Notes: generated from the sequence alone by a model not told the origin. DNA of 64,000 bases from Oasisia sp. SBJ-2009 (GCA_964017155.1 OZ024867.1:11823248-11887247); one strand, 5' to 3'. Positions 14,365 through 28,465 are shown, counted from the first letter of the stretch. Numbers and translations: made by a program.

Positions 14365-14837
14365 ACAGGGCAAGGGCGCAGGGGCGCAGTGGTGCAGTGA
14401 CGCAGTGGTGCAGTGGCGCAGTGGTGCAGTGGTGCAGTGGTGTAGTGACGCAGCGGTACAGTGGTGCAGTGACGCAGTGGTGCACTGACGCAGTGGTGCA
14501 GTGACGCATTGGTGCAATGGTGCAGTGACGCAGCGATACAGTGACGCAGTGGTGCAGTGGCGCAGTGACGCAGTGGTGCAGTGGCGCAGTGGTTTAGTGA
14601 CGCAGTGGTGCAGTGGTGCAATAGCGCAGTGGTGCCGTGACGCAGTGGCGCAATGTTGCCGTGACGCAGTGGTACAGTGGCGCAGTGGTGCAGTGGCGCT
14701 GTGGTGCACTGGGGCAGTGGCACAGTGGTGCACTGGTGCAGTGGCGCAGTGGCACAGTTGTGCACTGGGGCAGTGACACAGTGGCGCAGTGGCGCAGTGG
14801 TGCAGTGGCGCAGTGGTGCCGTGTTGCAGTGACGCAG
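14365..14837. repeat. octamer minisatellite (GTGCAGTG)n, block 2
   Basis: Second array of the same 8-bp unit, more diverged than block 1. With its CA array and linker (AACACGCACTAACACATGC...GATGCAGACAGGGCAAGGGCGCA) it forms a second copy of a ~700-bp compound unit. Confidence 0.9.
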
Positions 14838-14839
14838 CC

Positions 14840-16150
14840 GCAGGCGATTCGGAGTCTCGAGTAACAGAACTCGAATTCAAATCCGTTGAACCTTTGTCAA
14901 GTTCGGTCACTCGACCTCGCTTCATTTCACTCAGCTGTATGAAAGAGTACCCGACTACAGACAGTGGTGGCTATGTTTGCACGATTAGTCTTTGCATATT
15001 AGTAGCACCGTGCCTGGAAGCTTCCCAAAGATGTCGAGATTGTATTCGATCGAACATATCTGCCAGTGAGTAGAGTGGAAAACGCTCTGTGCATTCCTAT
15101 ATCAGACTAATATTTTGTCCCTTTTTATTTTTGGTTTTGCCCACCCGTCCCCCAGTGAATTAGAAGATGAAGTTACGACGAAACAGTTTTCAACAGCACA
15201 ACCTGCGTCTCCTGATGTTTGTCGTTAGTGGAGACAGCCGACGAGACGAGAAGCTGTTTTATGGCGTCGAACAAGACCCATAAACATTTGCAGAGCAGAA
15301 CACGAGAAGAAATAAGTGCGATAAGAGAAGTTCTACATCATTTGTAATGGAGGATAGGAAAATACGTCTCTGAAGCACTATTCCGAAAACATCGTAATAG
15401 ACAACAATGTTGTGCTCAATACTCCGAGAGAAACACAACTTCACTCACCATTAAGTCGTCCTGCGTCGTTCGTCTTCACGACATTGGACCTGGTTGTTTT
15501 GTGACGCTGCCAGACGTGACTTCTGTAGGCGTACATAATATTAGTTTAGATATGAAAAGAATTTATGTGACCTCAACATTTACCTTACTTTTTAAAATCT
15601 GACACACGCTGTCACTCGCTTCATCCTATTGGCAGAGCCGTCCTGTCGCTCTCGAAACGAAAACCTGCAAATAGACATTGCATAAATCATGCTAGTATGT
15701 TAAACAGGCGTCTATCGCCAGCAGTCGCCGGAGCCGCTATAATTAAATGTGAAATCGAATAGACACTTCTTTCGTCGTTAGTAAAGTTATCTTGGAGGCG
15801 TCACCGTGGCAATCTTACGAGCGATCTGTCGGAGAAACACCAGTTGGTTCACGGTGACTTCAGATATATTATATCGACTAAAACAATGGCTGACGCTCAA
15901 TGTTTCGGGAGTTTTAAAATATTCATGATATGACATGATGTTGTAAGTCGTCGCGAATACACGTCGCCTCTGTGTGTGTTTGTCCGCACACAGAGGTACA
16001 CGGACACCGGGAGCCGAACGACACTGTCTGGCCGTAGACAGGTGCGGTTTTCTTGTTGGTCGACAGAGGACGTTCGGCCACGTGGAGATGTGGATATTGT
16101 CACATAATGTCAGCCTTGTCTTCATTGCATAGAGAGGGGACAACTCGTAC
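14840..16150. other. no gene recognised
   Basis: Unique-looking sequence with no coding region I can support. 15787-16197 on the minus strand is open but shows no family features and overlaps a plus-strand signal-peptide exon. Confidence 0.4.
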
Positions 16151-16153
16151 ACA

Positions 16154-17634
16154 ATGAAGCGTCGCACAATCAGTATGTTGATACTGATAGCGCTCATCAG
16201 GAGAACGTCGGGTGAGTTGTCTTGTAGTGTCGTCGAAAAAGATTCATATTCAAACTGTTGTGACAGCGTTTTAGTAAATGACGCCTTGTCATTGTGTTTG
16301 TTTTGTGTGAACCATTAGTTGGTGATACACACGCAAGTATGGAATGTAATATTCAGTGTAACATTACAAAATGTAATATACAATATAACATAACACAATA
16401 TAATAAATATATTGTAACATTACAAAATGCGGCGTTTTAACTTCATCGTGCACAATAAGACGTAATATGATATTATTGGTTTCGTATGCATCTGATACAG
16501 GGTTAGCGGAAAACAAAGTAAAGTGTTGAGTCAATGTAGACACGACCCTTTCATAAAGGCTTTGTGTATGGGTGGCGACCTGGAGGTTTAAGAGAGTCTG
16601 GGTATAGGGCTCCAACGGTTGAGCACTAGATGTGACGCAGACCAATATTGTTCCGCATTGTTGTGTCTATACCACTAATACACATATACACACGTGCACT
16701 AGAACCGTTATCACACACACGCACGCACGCACGCACGCACACACGCACGCACCAACACACGTTTTCGTTTAAAACATTGGGTACGCTGCTTCGCCCCACA
16801 CTGCTATATTTTACAACCTGGCTATCACATCTATCTATAATACTGTGATTGCCATCGAAAGTCAAATTAATAAAAAATTGCATTGTTTCACAAAATATTT
16901 AAAATCAAACAAAGTAGCGTATCACAGTGAACACAGCGTGAGCTGTTCTTTCGAGACGTTATTCATAAAAGTGAGGAGCAAAGCTACCTAACAGAAGCAG
17001 CAGTTTTAACTGTCAACCATTTCACATGAATTCATACTATCACACATAAATAACACGTCCTTGTGATAGCATACATCCAGGTTGTGTATTAGGCAATACC
17101 TTAAAATGAAAATAACGATTCTTAGATATATAATTAGACAGAAACATAGATAGTTAGTAACATTTGTTTTAAATCGTTTATTTCAAAGTTGGCCTGAGAG
17201 CCAATCAGAGTATGTAACCTATTCTGGGATCAAGCCGTCCTGGTGGTAATATAGGCAGAGCGTTAATCTCCTAGGCGGATTTGAGGGATTAAGAAGTGTT
17301 GTCACCTAACGGAGCTTGAGTATTGGAAGATACTACATGACTTGTGTTTGTTGGTGCGATGCAGTGGATGCCAACATCACGTGGCATGTGTCGGCCGATC
17401 AGGTCTCAACCGACTGTTCACAAAGAGCACAGCTGGCTGTGGATGGGAGCAGAGACCAGGACTGACGTCACGGCTCCTGGACCCAGACGGACGAGACACC
17501 CAACCCGTGGTGGACGGTAGACCTCGGGGCCGAGCATCTCGTCGTACAAGAGACAGTCAACCCGTGGTGAACGGTAGACCTCGGGGCCGAGAACCTCGTA
17601 CAAGAGCGGATCACAAATCTACTCGACTGCTGTT
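16154..17634 (+). pseudogene. broken secreted fucolectin-like (F5/8 type C-related) lectin gene
   Basis: Exon 1 (16154-16211) starts MKRRTISMLILIALI, a basic-then-hydrophobic signal peptide, and ends at GTGAGT in phase 1. Exon 2 (17365-17634) follows ATGCAG and joins in frame. It reads NITWHVSADQVSTD, AQLAVDGSRDQD, then PNPWWTVDLGAEHLVVQE and ITNLLDCC before donor GTAAGT. The AVDG, NPWW-VDLG and ITNxxDCC motifs are those of fucolectin-type domains, calcium-dependent fucose binders. It is broken: TGA stops lie at 17463-17465 and 17568-17570. The second is in a ~58-bp internal duplication where the second NPWW Trp codon is TGA. I found no downstream exons. Sequence error or a real pseudogene are both possible. 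Confidence 0.65.
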
Positions 17635-17923
17635 GTAAGTAAAGTAGTGTGCTATTCACCAGGCGGCAGCACTGCATATTATCACCCTGTCTTACCCGCG
17701 TCGAATCAAAAAGTTTGATTTGTGACCTGATACCCTTCGCAGAGAACATATGAGTGTCATGAATAAGGATCCTTTTCCCTGGGAGTGGGGGGGGGGGGGG
17801 GAGCGGGCGCAGAGATCACTTCATGTTGGGCATAGTGGAGTAATGAGTAATGATGGGTGTAGCTGTGTATTTTTTGGTGTAGTTGTGTACACGTGTGCTT
17901 TGTTTATAATATATATAAACATA

Positions 17924-18397
<474 letters not shown>

Positions 18398-18855
18398 CAT
18401 GGTCTAGATTGCATTTGTTGCAAATTATCAGGTTGTGCGCTTTTTAATCATCACGTGTTATGCTTAAGGTTCACATTCGCTGTTTGCATTAACTGGGCCT
18501 CTTGCCTTCTAGGTGGCATTTCATATTCGCACTTGGGTTGCAACTATATTGCTTTAGTGTGTGTGGGTTTTATGTAGCGCACGACCGTTTTCTGCTTAGG
18601 CGGGGCATTTCATGTAGCTTTGATAGCCTGTACGGGTGCCCATGTATACTTTTTAGCCTAATGTTATTTGTTTTTTGACACGCATGCCACTTACGGGTTT
18701 GTTCGGCCGTATGCAAACGCCGTTAGCAACTTTTTCTACACCTGTAGTTATGAGGCTTAGTTGGTGAACTTGTGACTAAAGTTACGTAACTTTCCTTTGT
18801 GACACATATCCTTTGGGGGTGGGGGGAGCCATTCTATTACAGAAGTGGCCTGGTG

Positions 18856-19071
18856 TGGTCGGTTCCCCCACCTTTGCTGTCAATCTATGTGTTTGTTATA
18901 ACGGTGATGACATTGTGTACTAGTGTATTGGAATTATTTTGTGCTAGTTATACATAAAGAGTTGGCTTACTTTTAAGCTCGCATACAAACATATATCTGA
19001 CTTGTGTTTTCAGCAAACTAGCCACGTCTCTGTGTCACAAATTTAGATGGTAGCGTTGTCCCGCATAAAAA
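18856..19071. repeat. ~215-bp direct repeat, left copy
   Basis: From GTGTGGTCGGTTCCCCCACC to TTGTCCCGCATAAA. The same sequence recurs almost unchanged at about 19668-19883, with ~595 bp of unrelated sequence between. No primer-binding site or polypurine tract was recognised. It could be a small LTR-type element or a local duplication. Confidence 0.8.
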
Positions 19072-19667
19072 CACCTTTTGAATGAAACTCAAAAGGCATT
19101 TATGTGGGCAACAAAACCAGAGCTTATATTCGGGTGTATACGGTAAACAAATTAGGACGCTGACAAGCTCAGTGTCCAGCCTCTCTTTCGATAGTTCTCG
19201 AGTTTGAAAGGGTAAATATTGATTTGCTCTCGATTGTTGTTAAACAATTATGTTACGAGGTTCCGTTTATTGCGACATTTATCATTCTGTTGTTCAGTAC
19301 TATGTCGTCGCAAATTTCCCACCCTCCTTCCCCATCGTCACCTGGGTATTTCAAACTGGTGTTGATATATGCTGTGTTTCGTTTATTTGTACATATTTGT
19401 AAATACACTATACATAGTCTATATTATATTGTTACCAGGTGTCTAAAACGTTATTGTCTTGTATTTTTGACATTACGATCACACTGTCTTGTATATTACA
19501 TCTCACATTGTCGATTTGTGTTATATACTTGTCTAATATGAGTGTACTTTCAAGGGGTTTTAGGGCGAGGACATGTGCTCATGTTCCTAACGCTTTCCCC
19601 TTGGTCATAACCTATAACTTGCATACTTTGTTTGAATAATTGATATGGTGGGTTTCCAACACCTGCG

Positions 19668-19878
19668 TGTGGTCGGTTCCCCCACCTTTGCTGTCAATCT
19701 ATGTGTTTGTTATAACGGTGATGACATTGTGTACTAGTGTATTGGAATTATTTTGTGCTAGTTATACATAAAGAGTTGGCTTACTTTTAAGCTCGCATAC
19801 AAACATATATCTGACTTGTGTTTTCAGCAAACTAGCCACGTCTCTGTGGCACAAATTTAGATGGTAGCGTTGTCCCGC

Positions 19879-19883
<5 letters not shown>
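19668..19883. repeat. ~215-bp direct repeat, right copy
   Basis: Near-identical partner of 18856-19071. It begins TGTGGTCGG, and a (TA)n array starts immediately after its last shared base. Confidence 0.8.

Positions 19884-19953
<70 letters not shown>
19881..19953. repeat. (TA)n microsatellite
   Basis: Uninterrupted TA repeat of about 73 bp directly following the direct-repeat copy. Confidence 0.95.
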
Positions 19954-19954
<1 letters not shown>

Positions 19955-21386
19955 CAATGCACAGAAGCGCACAGCTCCACCTAACTACAGCGAAAACGTT
20001 TGCGCCGCCGATGGACTCTCGAACAGGCAGAGTTGAAATGTGCAAAACTGTATCGCAGAACTGTAGTGCCAAAAACAATGCCGCCGACGCGAAAGAGAAG
20101 ACGCGATCGGACGCGAGCGACACGTCTGTTAGCGGCAGAATGTCGAAGAGTCGTCGGACACTTCCGGACCTCTTCGGGTGCCACTGAGTTCTAGTCACAT
20201 CACATAGTAATGCCTTCTTAAACTACAGCATGTGCGTGCGCTTAATTTGAATAGTTTGAACGATATACGAACAGAGATACAAAGGGCAGGATACCCTTTA
20301 CAATATCTTATTTAGTAACCATGTGTTCGCACGCGCAACCAAAAAAAATGCAGACAGGGTTATATGTTCTGTGTGTTGATTATAAATAATTATATCGATC
20401 TTTACAGTTACTAGTGTAAATACAAGTGTTTATTCGTAAACGTATTTATTTTGAGACGTATGTGTTACCTTATGAATGTGCACTGTGTTTGTTCTAAGTC
20501 TCGAGAAGCGCCTCGAGAAACTGTTCATGCAATATTGATTTAGAAAGCGTTCTGAAAAGTTCGTAACGAAGGACAGTCGTTGCTGAATTCAAACAGTTGT
20601 GACATAATGGATATTTCTTGGGTAGCTAAGTGAGCATTCCATTTGTGTGTAATGAAAATGAAGTAGCCGTCTATATTCCTCGTACCGCAGAAGGCCAGAA
20701 GTTGTAGTGATATTTTTGCTGTGAACCGTTTGTTAGTGTAAATTTGATGATTTTACGGCGTGGTCCATTTACGTATACATTAGACGATCTTAGAGAAGCT
20801 GTAATGTTTGATCAATGAGATATGTTATTTGTGATTTGCTAGATGCAAACTGTTTGGTGTGATCTTTAAAGACAATCTGAGTTCGTTCTGGGGGTAACGT
20901 GTTAAAGAGAGAAAATGTGATAGTGACCCCCCTCGCCTGCGATTGTGACACCCCCGCGGGTCTGCGGAACTGGAGAGTGGCTAGAAGCAGAGCGGGGAGC
21001 GTTCTCAAGCTTATTTGTTTGTGTTTTGGCAGTTGTAGCTGTTTCGTGTTTTCCGGTATTCATTAACCAGAGCTCGAATACTCCCGCGTGGGTGTGGTCT
21101 TTACCAGTAATGATTTCTCATGATGTGAAAAGAACGGGGTGGGCAGAACTACGGTCACAAGTCAAAGAGGCAGCAGCCAGCCTTCTGGCAAAGTGCTACT
21201 ACTGTCATATGTTACATGTGTGTCGTACTGTACGTGTCACAGCAAATGTAATAACAAATAAGCAAATTTCGTTATTATCCGTCGTCATTCGGCAATTTAG
21301 ATGGTAGGCTATGTATCCACGAACTCACGAACGCTTGCTCAAACAAGCTCACTTATTCACTCGACAGAACGAGTGAATAATCATAA

Positions 21387-21406
21387 TAATAATAATAATA
21401 ATAATA

Positions 21407-21465
<59 letters not shown>

Positions 21466-21530
21466 TGTGTGTGTGGGTGGGTGGGTGGGTGTGTGTGGGT
21501 GTGTGTGCGTGCGCATTAGTGCGTGTGTGT
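21387..21530. repeat. (TAA)n then (GT)n compound microsatellite
   Basis: AATAATAAT run at about 21387-21408, then (GT)n to about 21475, then GGGT-rich and GT-rich imperfect sequence. It adjoins the left copy of the dispersed repeat. Confidence 0.9.
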
Positions 21531-21540
21531 AATATGTATG

Positions 21541-22290
21541 AGTGTCAACCCTAGGATGTAGATGGGCATCAAACATTTAAGTAACCCTAGTTTAATGAGA
21601 ACAATATAATAACGAATACCAGAAAGTTTATTTTTGTTTACGTTTGGGGTGAACCCTTTATCTTGATCAGGTGGTTATGTAAACACACAAAGACACCGCT
21701 ACGGGTAAAAATAAACACTCTGCAGGAGCCGTGGTTTTGTCGCCAATCGTTGCCAAACGGATACGTATATGAGATGCGAAACTAGGGAAACGGAGGGTTT
21801 CCTGAAAAAGCTACCGACCGATTGTGTTAACGTTACGCTGCGCTTAGTCACTTTCGTTAATCTAGGTTATTTTTTTATTCAACGCGTGATCTATTTTCCA
21901 GCCTTTCTCAAAGGGGATACTGTTTTCTTAATTATGTTTAGTTTTACTCTTTGAGTAAACTGTATGAGAGGGTATCATCTAGTATCAGACTATGTTCTAC
22001 CGTGTGTTGATCGATTGAATGTCTGTAGGTTCAAAAGCTTTATTGTACTAGACATTTGTATTGGGATGTAAAACAGCATCAAAAACCGCATTGCTTGAAT
22101 GTTCTTAGGCTCTTACCGAGGAGAATTCAATCGTAAGCCTGCATGCGCACGCACACACACACACACACACACGCACACACACGCACACACGCACACACGC
22201 ACACACGCACACACGCACACACACACAGACACACACACACGAACACGAATACATATACACATGGGCATAATACAAACGCACAAGGACGCG
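21541..22290. repeat. dispersed repeat family, copy 1
   Basis: Begins GTCAACCCTAGGATGTAGAT, continues through GGTGAACCCTTTATCTTGATC, ACCGCTACGGGTAAAAATA and GATGCGAAACTAGGGAA, and ends in a CAC-rich microsatellite. Related copies lie at about 23590-24280, 25410-25535 (5' part only) and 27170-27775. No coding capacity recognised. Confidence 0.8.
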
Positions 22291-23359
22291 CCACTGAACT
22301 TTGAGTAGCTGAGCTGTCAGTCTAATTATAGCGCATTGCTGGCATGTGACAATGATGACTTCGCCGGGTTGTAACGTACATCCACCGTGTGGATATATAC
22401 TAGATATACTAGATTAGTTCTTATATTTGGTGTGGGTGTAGTCAGATTACTTCTAGTAATTATAGTGGTTGTGGCAAGGCTAGTCCTGGCAATTGAATGG
22501 TTGCAGTAATGTAGAGAAGGAACGATGATCGACAGAAGTCACGGATTGTGATTGCAGGCAGTATATTGTAGGTAGATTGCATATATGTGTGGAAATAAAG
22601 GACATACAATCAGGCAGAAGAATGTGTGTGTAATTTAGAAGGATGACCGGAAGCGTCCCGAGAGTCGGACGAACGATGACCGGAACAGTGCATGTCTCAT
22701 TGATTGTCAACGCATATATAGTGAAGGGAGTCTTATATTAGACTTGTTTGTCTTTTACTGGTCAGGCTGGTCAGTCTGGTCAGTCGGATTGTTATAACTG
22801 AATGCCTATATGTGTGGTGTTGTCAATTAAATATCTCTCCCACGCTGTGGTGCCTGGAACTTCTGAGTTGTGTCTATGTGAAGTGCTCTACGTTGGAGAG
22901 CTGAATATGCATAGGTTCGAAGGCGTCTAATAGATAAGGCAGATCGTATACAGGGTGACTCACAAGCACGATACCTGGCGGTTAACAGCGGCTCGCTGTC
23001 AGTCACTATGCAGTGCTGGCGTGGGACTTAGACTTCGCTCGGTGACTCACAAGCACGAGGCCCGGCGGCTGACAGCGGCCGGCTGTCACTACGTTAGTCT
23101 GCTTCGTGCTTCTGATGTGACAGTACGTGTGAGCTCTGCGTGTTCTCTCGCCAGGCTCCCCACACCGACACAACGCCCACTTTGTCTCCAGACATTGCGA
23201 CCGTCGAAGTTGTATCCTAGGTGAGTCCACTAGTCCGTGTAGTGTGTCCATTGGGTGGTCAGTTTCACAGTGAATGTTTATACACACATAATTATGCTTC
23301 TCAGGTCGGTCGGTCGGTTGGGCGGCCGGGCGGCAGGGTGGGCAGGCGGGCGGGCGCGC

Positions 23360-23360
23360 G

Positions 23361-23447
<87 letters not shown>

Positions 23448-23520
23448 ACACACACACACACACAAACAAATACACACGCGCACACACACGCACACGCACA
23501 CTCACACGCAAACGCACGAA
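23360..23520. repeat. (CA)n microsatellite
   Basis: (CA)n with CACG and AAACA interruptions, immediately after a GGTCGGTC and GGGCGGGC-rich stretch at about 23305-23360. Confidence 0.9.
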
Positions 23521-23589
23521 CGTGTATGTGTATATATTAGTAACATTTAATGTAATGCTAAGATGTACATGCCACATGGTCATTAAATA

Positions 23590-24278
23590 GTTACACAAAT
23601 ATTGTTTAACGCGAACAATATAATGACGAAACCCAAAGAGTTTATTTCTGCGTTTTCGGTTGGGGTGAACCCGTGACCTCGACCAGATGGTTATAGAAAA
23701 CTCAGACACCGCTACGGGTAAAAATAGACACACTGCAGGAGCCGTGGTTTTATCGCCAGATGTTGCGAAACGGATACGTATATGAGATGCGAAACTAGGA
23801 AATTCCCCAGTTTCCGGGAAACGGAGGGATTTCCTGAAAAAGCTACAGACTGATTAATCGTGTGAATGTCACGCTGCGCTTAGTCACTTTCGTTATTTAC
23901 AAAGATCCATGTCGTTTTTGTTTTTCAACGCGTGATGTTTTTTCCAGCCATTCTGAATTGGGATACTGTGTTCTCACATGTGTTCTGTGTTCTCAGGATG
24001 TTTAGCTTTATTCTTTGAGTTAATTGTATGAGCGGGTTCCATCTAGCGTCAGATTGTTTTCTAAACTGTGCTGAATGATTTTATGTCTAGGTTCAAAACT
24101 CTTATTGTATTATATGTTTTAATTGGGATGTAAAACAGCACCAAAAACCACGTCGTCTAAATTGTCTTGGGCTACCAGTCGTAAGCCAGTACACGAGCAC
24201 ACACGCACACACAGGAACACGCACGAGTACACATGCGCGTATATGCATGCACAAGCCGGTTTTTAAAAGTGGTGGGAC

Positions 24279-24280
<2 letters not shown>
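23590..24280. repeat. dispersed repeat family, copy 2
   Basis: Same order of blocks as copy 1 (GGGTGAACCCGTGACCTCGA, ACCGCTACGGGTAAAAATAG, AGATGCGAAACTAGGAAATT), ending AAGCCGGTTTTTAAAAGTGG and then a (GT)n array. Confidence 0.8.

Positions 24281-24353
<73 letters not shown>
24281..24353. repeat. (GT)n microsatellite
   Basis: About 73 bp of (TG)n at the 3' end of dispersed repeat copy 2. Confidence 0.95.
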
Positions 24354-24355
<2 letters not shown>

Positions 24356-24914
24356 ATCAGAACATATATATGTTTATGAGAACAATATAATAAATACATA
24401 TGCACTCTTATATGCAATGCTGACACATGTTCAAATTACTAATTAATAATGAGTGATTATATTTTAAAGCCTTTTGTTATACACCCCATTTAGAGTTTAA
24501 AATAAAAAAATTACGCATGGGATATCTTATTATAAATTACTTTGAAAATACTGGGTCTAAAAAACAAATATTTCCACCATGTTTGATGTTTCTTCCCAAT
24601 GTGTACACAATTCCCACCTGTGTCTTTATGCTAAGGGCGTAGGCTGTCTTACAATTACACTAATTACCCAAGTTATCTGGTGTCACATACTACTTGTACT
24701 ATTATTAGATTGGACAGCTGACGACAGCCAGTGTAGTGTGCGTTTGAACCTTCACGCTGGTTTATTATGTCAGCACTGGTCAGTGAAGTCATGGTCTGGC
24801 ATTCGCCATTGCACTTAGTTTCTTAGCTACCACTACAAAAATATAAAACCAAATATATCATGCAAACATAATTACAGTTACAGAGTTATAATTTAGCCTA
24901 CAATTTAGCCATAC

Positions 24915-25160
<246 letters not shown>

Positions 25161-25409
25161 TATATGACCTAAAGTATATATACATATTTTTAGAAAATAC
25201 AAAACATAATTTATTATTGGTATGGTGCTAATTAAAAGGCCTTGGTGGTATGCTATTTAAAATACTTATTTTGGGTATGTGTATTTGAATAGGGGCCATG
25301 GCCCGCACATATATATATATTATATATATATATGCATACATACATATATATATATTATATTATATATAATTATATATATGTGTGTATGTATGTATGTAAT
25401 ATGTAATGC

Positions 25410-25535
25410 AGTGTCAACCCTAGGATGTAGATAGTCATTAAACAATTACACAACCATAATTTAACGCGCACAATATAATGACGAAGCACAAAGAGTTTAT
25501 TTCTGCGTTTTCGGTTAGGGTGAACCATAGATATA
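25410..25535. repeat. dispersed repeat family, copy 3 (5' fragment)
   Basis: Begins GTCAACCCTAGGATGTAGAT and stops after TTCGGTTAGGGTGAACC. Sequence beyond is unrelated to the other copies. Confidence 0.75.
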
Positions 25536-25539
25536 AATA

Positions 25540-27020
25540 GAACACGCCACTACTACAAGATCGCTTGGCCGCTATCAGTTGACACATGATACTTTGAAGT
25601 CAACACGCCCGGTGACAGCCAGGCTATAGCACGGCAGAAAGGCCACTGCAGTGCTTGTATATACATAGGACTGCACCAAGTGTTCTACATAATTATCACG
25701 TTTTTTATTTACTAACATCTGTTAGCCAGTGTTGTTTAATTGTGTACAATGTGTTCAAACAGTTGACTCTTCTGATATGCCAGTATGAAACAAATCAACA
25801 GGCTTATACTTAGTATACAGTGTCTCGCTGTGTGAGGGGTGAGTACAGCTTAGTACTATTTAATTTGTTGTTCTACCAGATCCACAATTGTTGTGGCGTT
25901 TTACAAAAAAAGTCATTTAAAAATCAACCAACTGAAGTTCACCCTCCAAAGACATTGGAGAGAACACCCACACCTATATAATTAATTACAATTTTACAGA
26001 TTAAAAAACAGACCATGCAAAGTGGATGAGAGAATAGGGAAAACAACAACAAAACAGAGCTGCCAACATTACTAGCAACAACAGTACTAGACAAGGTAGA
26101 AAAGTTGTACTACTAAGATAGTGTCAATAGTAATAACAATAAATAAATAAAATTAGACAAACTACAACAAAACAGCAGGGATGTCATGGTAACAGGTTTC
26201 CTTAAAATGACCACAGTTTCCCTTTCACTTTGCTCGGCATTCTGGTATTTTCTTTTCATCTGGAAATCTGCAGATTATCAATAACTAGTAGTCATAAAAT
26301 AGTACCATATTATAATTAGGCTATTAGATTAATATAAAATATGTCACTCACACTACTACTATGCACTGTAATATTATTAAAAATCGGTTTGGTACATAAT
26401 TCATCCAACATGTATTATTGTTGATCAATTTTCATATGAGTGTAATGTCTTAAAACTATTCATTTCCTAAATTAATAGCAGTGGAACATAAATATGTTCG
26501 CAGACTATAACCTAAGCTATATATTGTATAACTGAGATTCTCACATGTGGAAAGAGACTCTGGATCCTGTTTTCTGTCGGTTGGTACAGTTGTACGCTAC
26601 ACAGGAAATAACCATACTTGCTAGTTCACAATGACTGTTGTAGCCAGTATGTGCCCAAATGGATTAACGTTGTTCACATCATTGTCAACCACCGAACTGG
26701 CCAGAGACAGAGTAGCCATCTGGGATATTGACCTCAGGTTAAACTCATTTCCAGGTCACAACCCTTCCCCTAATGACTATATAAGCTGGAGGCTACAACC
26801 CATTCCACTGAATCATTATTAACATAGCCGAGGAACCACAGTGACCAATATTTAGATCCCTACCCCAACACGGTGAACCAACTCAAAACATTCAACAGCT
26901 GGCCCTGCTGGTCTACTCCAGAAATTAATCATCAGCTGTCTTATATGGCCTAGGGCTAGGGGCACAACGACACACATCCAAGTTAAAAAAATTCGTCTTA
27001 GCAGACTTTTTTTACATTTA
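25540..27020. other. no gene recognised
   Basis: AT-rich intergenic DNA. The short frame 26631-26822 has no recognisable features. Confidence 0.4.
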
Positions 27021-27169
27021 TTACGTTGCTCAAAAGTTGTATTCTATATATCCTGCCAGTGAGTACGGCACTTTCTGCCGTGCTATGTGAATTATCGCCA
27101 GTGGTCCTCCACGGCCTCAGTGCAGCGAGCCAGGTTGTCACTCTAGTCTATAGGGGAAAGATTAATGAT

Positions 27170-27768
27170 TTAACTCTGTGGGGTGAACCCTTTACCTCGA
27201 TCAGATGGTTATATAAAACACATAAACCGCTACGGGTAAAAAACAGATACACTGCAACAGCCGTGGTTTTAGCGCCAGATGTTGCCAAACGGATATCTAT
27301 ACGGGATGCGAAACTAGGGAATTTCCCAGTGTTCGGGAAACGGAGGGATTTCCTGAAAAGGCAACCGACCGATTGGTTGTGTAAATGTCACGCTGCGCTT
27401 AGTCACTTTCGTTATTTATTCTGCGCGTGGTGTATTTTCCAACCATTCTGAATCGGGATAATGTGTTCTTATGTTTACCTTTATTCTTTGAGTTAACTGT
27501 ATGAGCGGGTGTCATCTAGTCTCAGACTGTCTTCTAAAGTGTATTGAATGATTTTATGTCTGTTCAAGGTTCAAAAGCCTTATTGTCGTAGACGTTTTTA
27601 TTGGGATGTAAAACAGCACCAAAAAACACGTCGCCCTGAATGTTCTTGTGCTAGCAATCGTAAGCCTGCACAGGTACACACACACAGGAACACGCACGAG
27701 TACATACACACATGCACGCTCATACACGCACAAGCCAGGGGCGTCGATCCGGTTTTAAAAAGTGGTGG

Positions 27769-27775
<7 letters not shown>
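27170..27775. repeat. dispersed repeat family, copy 4
   Basis: Blocks GGGGTGAACCCTTTACCTCG, CCGCTACGGGTAAAAAACAG and GATGCGAAACTAGGGAATTT in the family order, ending GGTTTTAAAAAGTGGTGGAA and then (TA)n at 27773-27811. Confidence 0.8.
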
Positions 27776-27815
<40 letters not shown>

Positions 27816-28424
27816 CTGAAGTTGTTATGTTGCCTACATGTATTTGAATAAGGGCCATGGCCTGCCCCATAACTAAGCATTTGGAGGACAGACTTTTAGA
27901 CTTTGGAACCACAATTGTATGCCTAATTCATAGAGTAGTAATATGCAGAGGTTATAGTGGTGTCTGTGTAGGACTTCCCAATCCCGCCTTTTGGCAAAGA
28001 ATTTTGTCATATGTCACTTTGAACTAAATATTTATACTTGTTTGGACGAAATGTTTTATTTGGCTTTCATCGCGTTTTGTCCTGAAACCCTTCAAATTTA
28101 CATTAGATTATTGCCAAGCCCTGGACACAACTGCTACTAACAACGCTGGTTCAGCGGATAACTAAATGTGAATGTAGTTTTATATGCATAATCGTGTCTT
28201 TCTTGCACATATATGTTATTAGAGCTGTGTAATACGTACACACGGTCGGTCTAGTGACGGTGTTTATTCTCCACACACTGCACTTGTCACTTGTGTGCGG
28301 TGAAGCGTGACGACACCGGAGCCACTGCTAGACACATCCGGGTGAATGTGCCACTTGTCGCACAACAGCAAGAATAAGTTCGTCTGGAATACAGTACAGC
28401 GATATATTCTAGCATAACATTGCA

Positions 28425-28465
28425 ACACGGACTTCCATACACTATGTGTATAGAAGTCCGTGATT
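28425..28465. other. hairpin-forming inverted repeat
   Basis: CACGGACTTCCATACAC is followed within a few bases by GTGTATAGAAGTCCGTG, a near-perfect 17-bp palindrome. Partial pairing of TTGCAA extends it. No function is assigned. Confidence 0.6.

Noticed and set aside
20000..20187. GC-rich plus frame ending GRMSKSRRTLPDLFGCH, faintly like a protein-kinase-inhibitor pseudosubstrate (RRNALPD)
   Set aside because: Spacing differs from PKI, no upstream exon or start could be assigned and the opposite strand is equally open.
20945..21307. 120-codon frame with a hydrophobic stretch (LFVCVLAVVAVSCFPVF)
   Set aside because: No family resemblance, no splice or promoter evidence and it runs into a microsatellite region.
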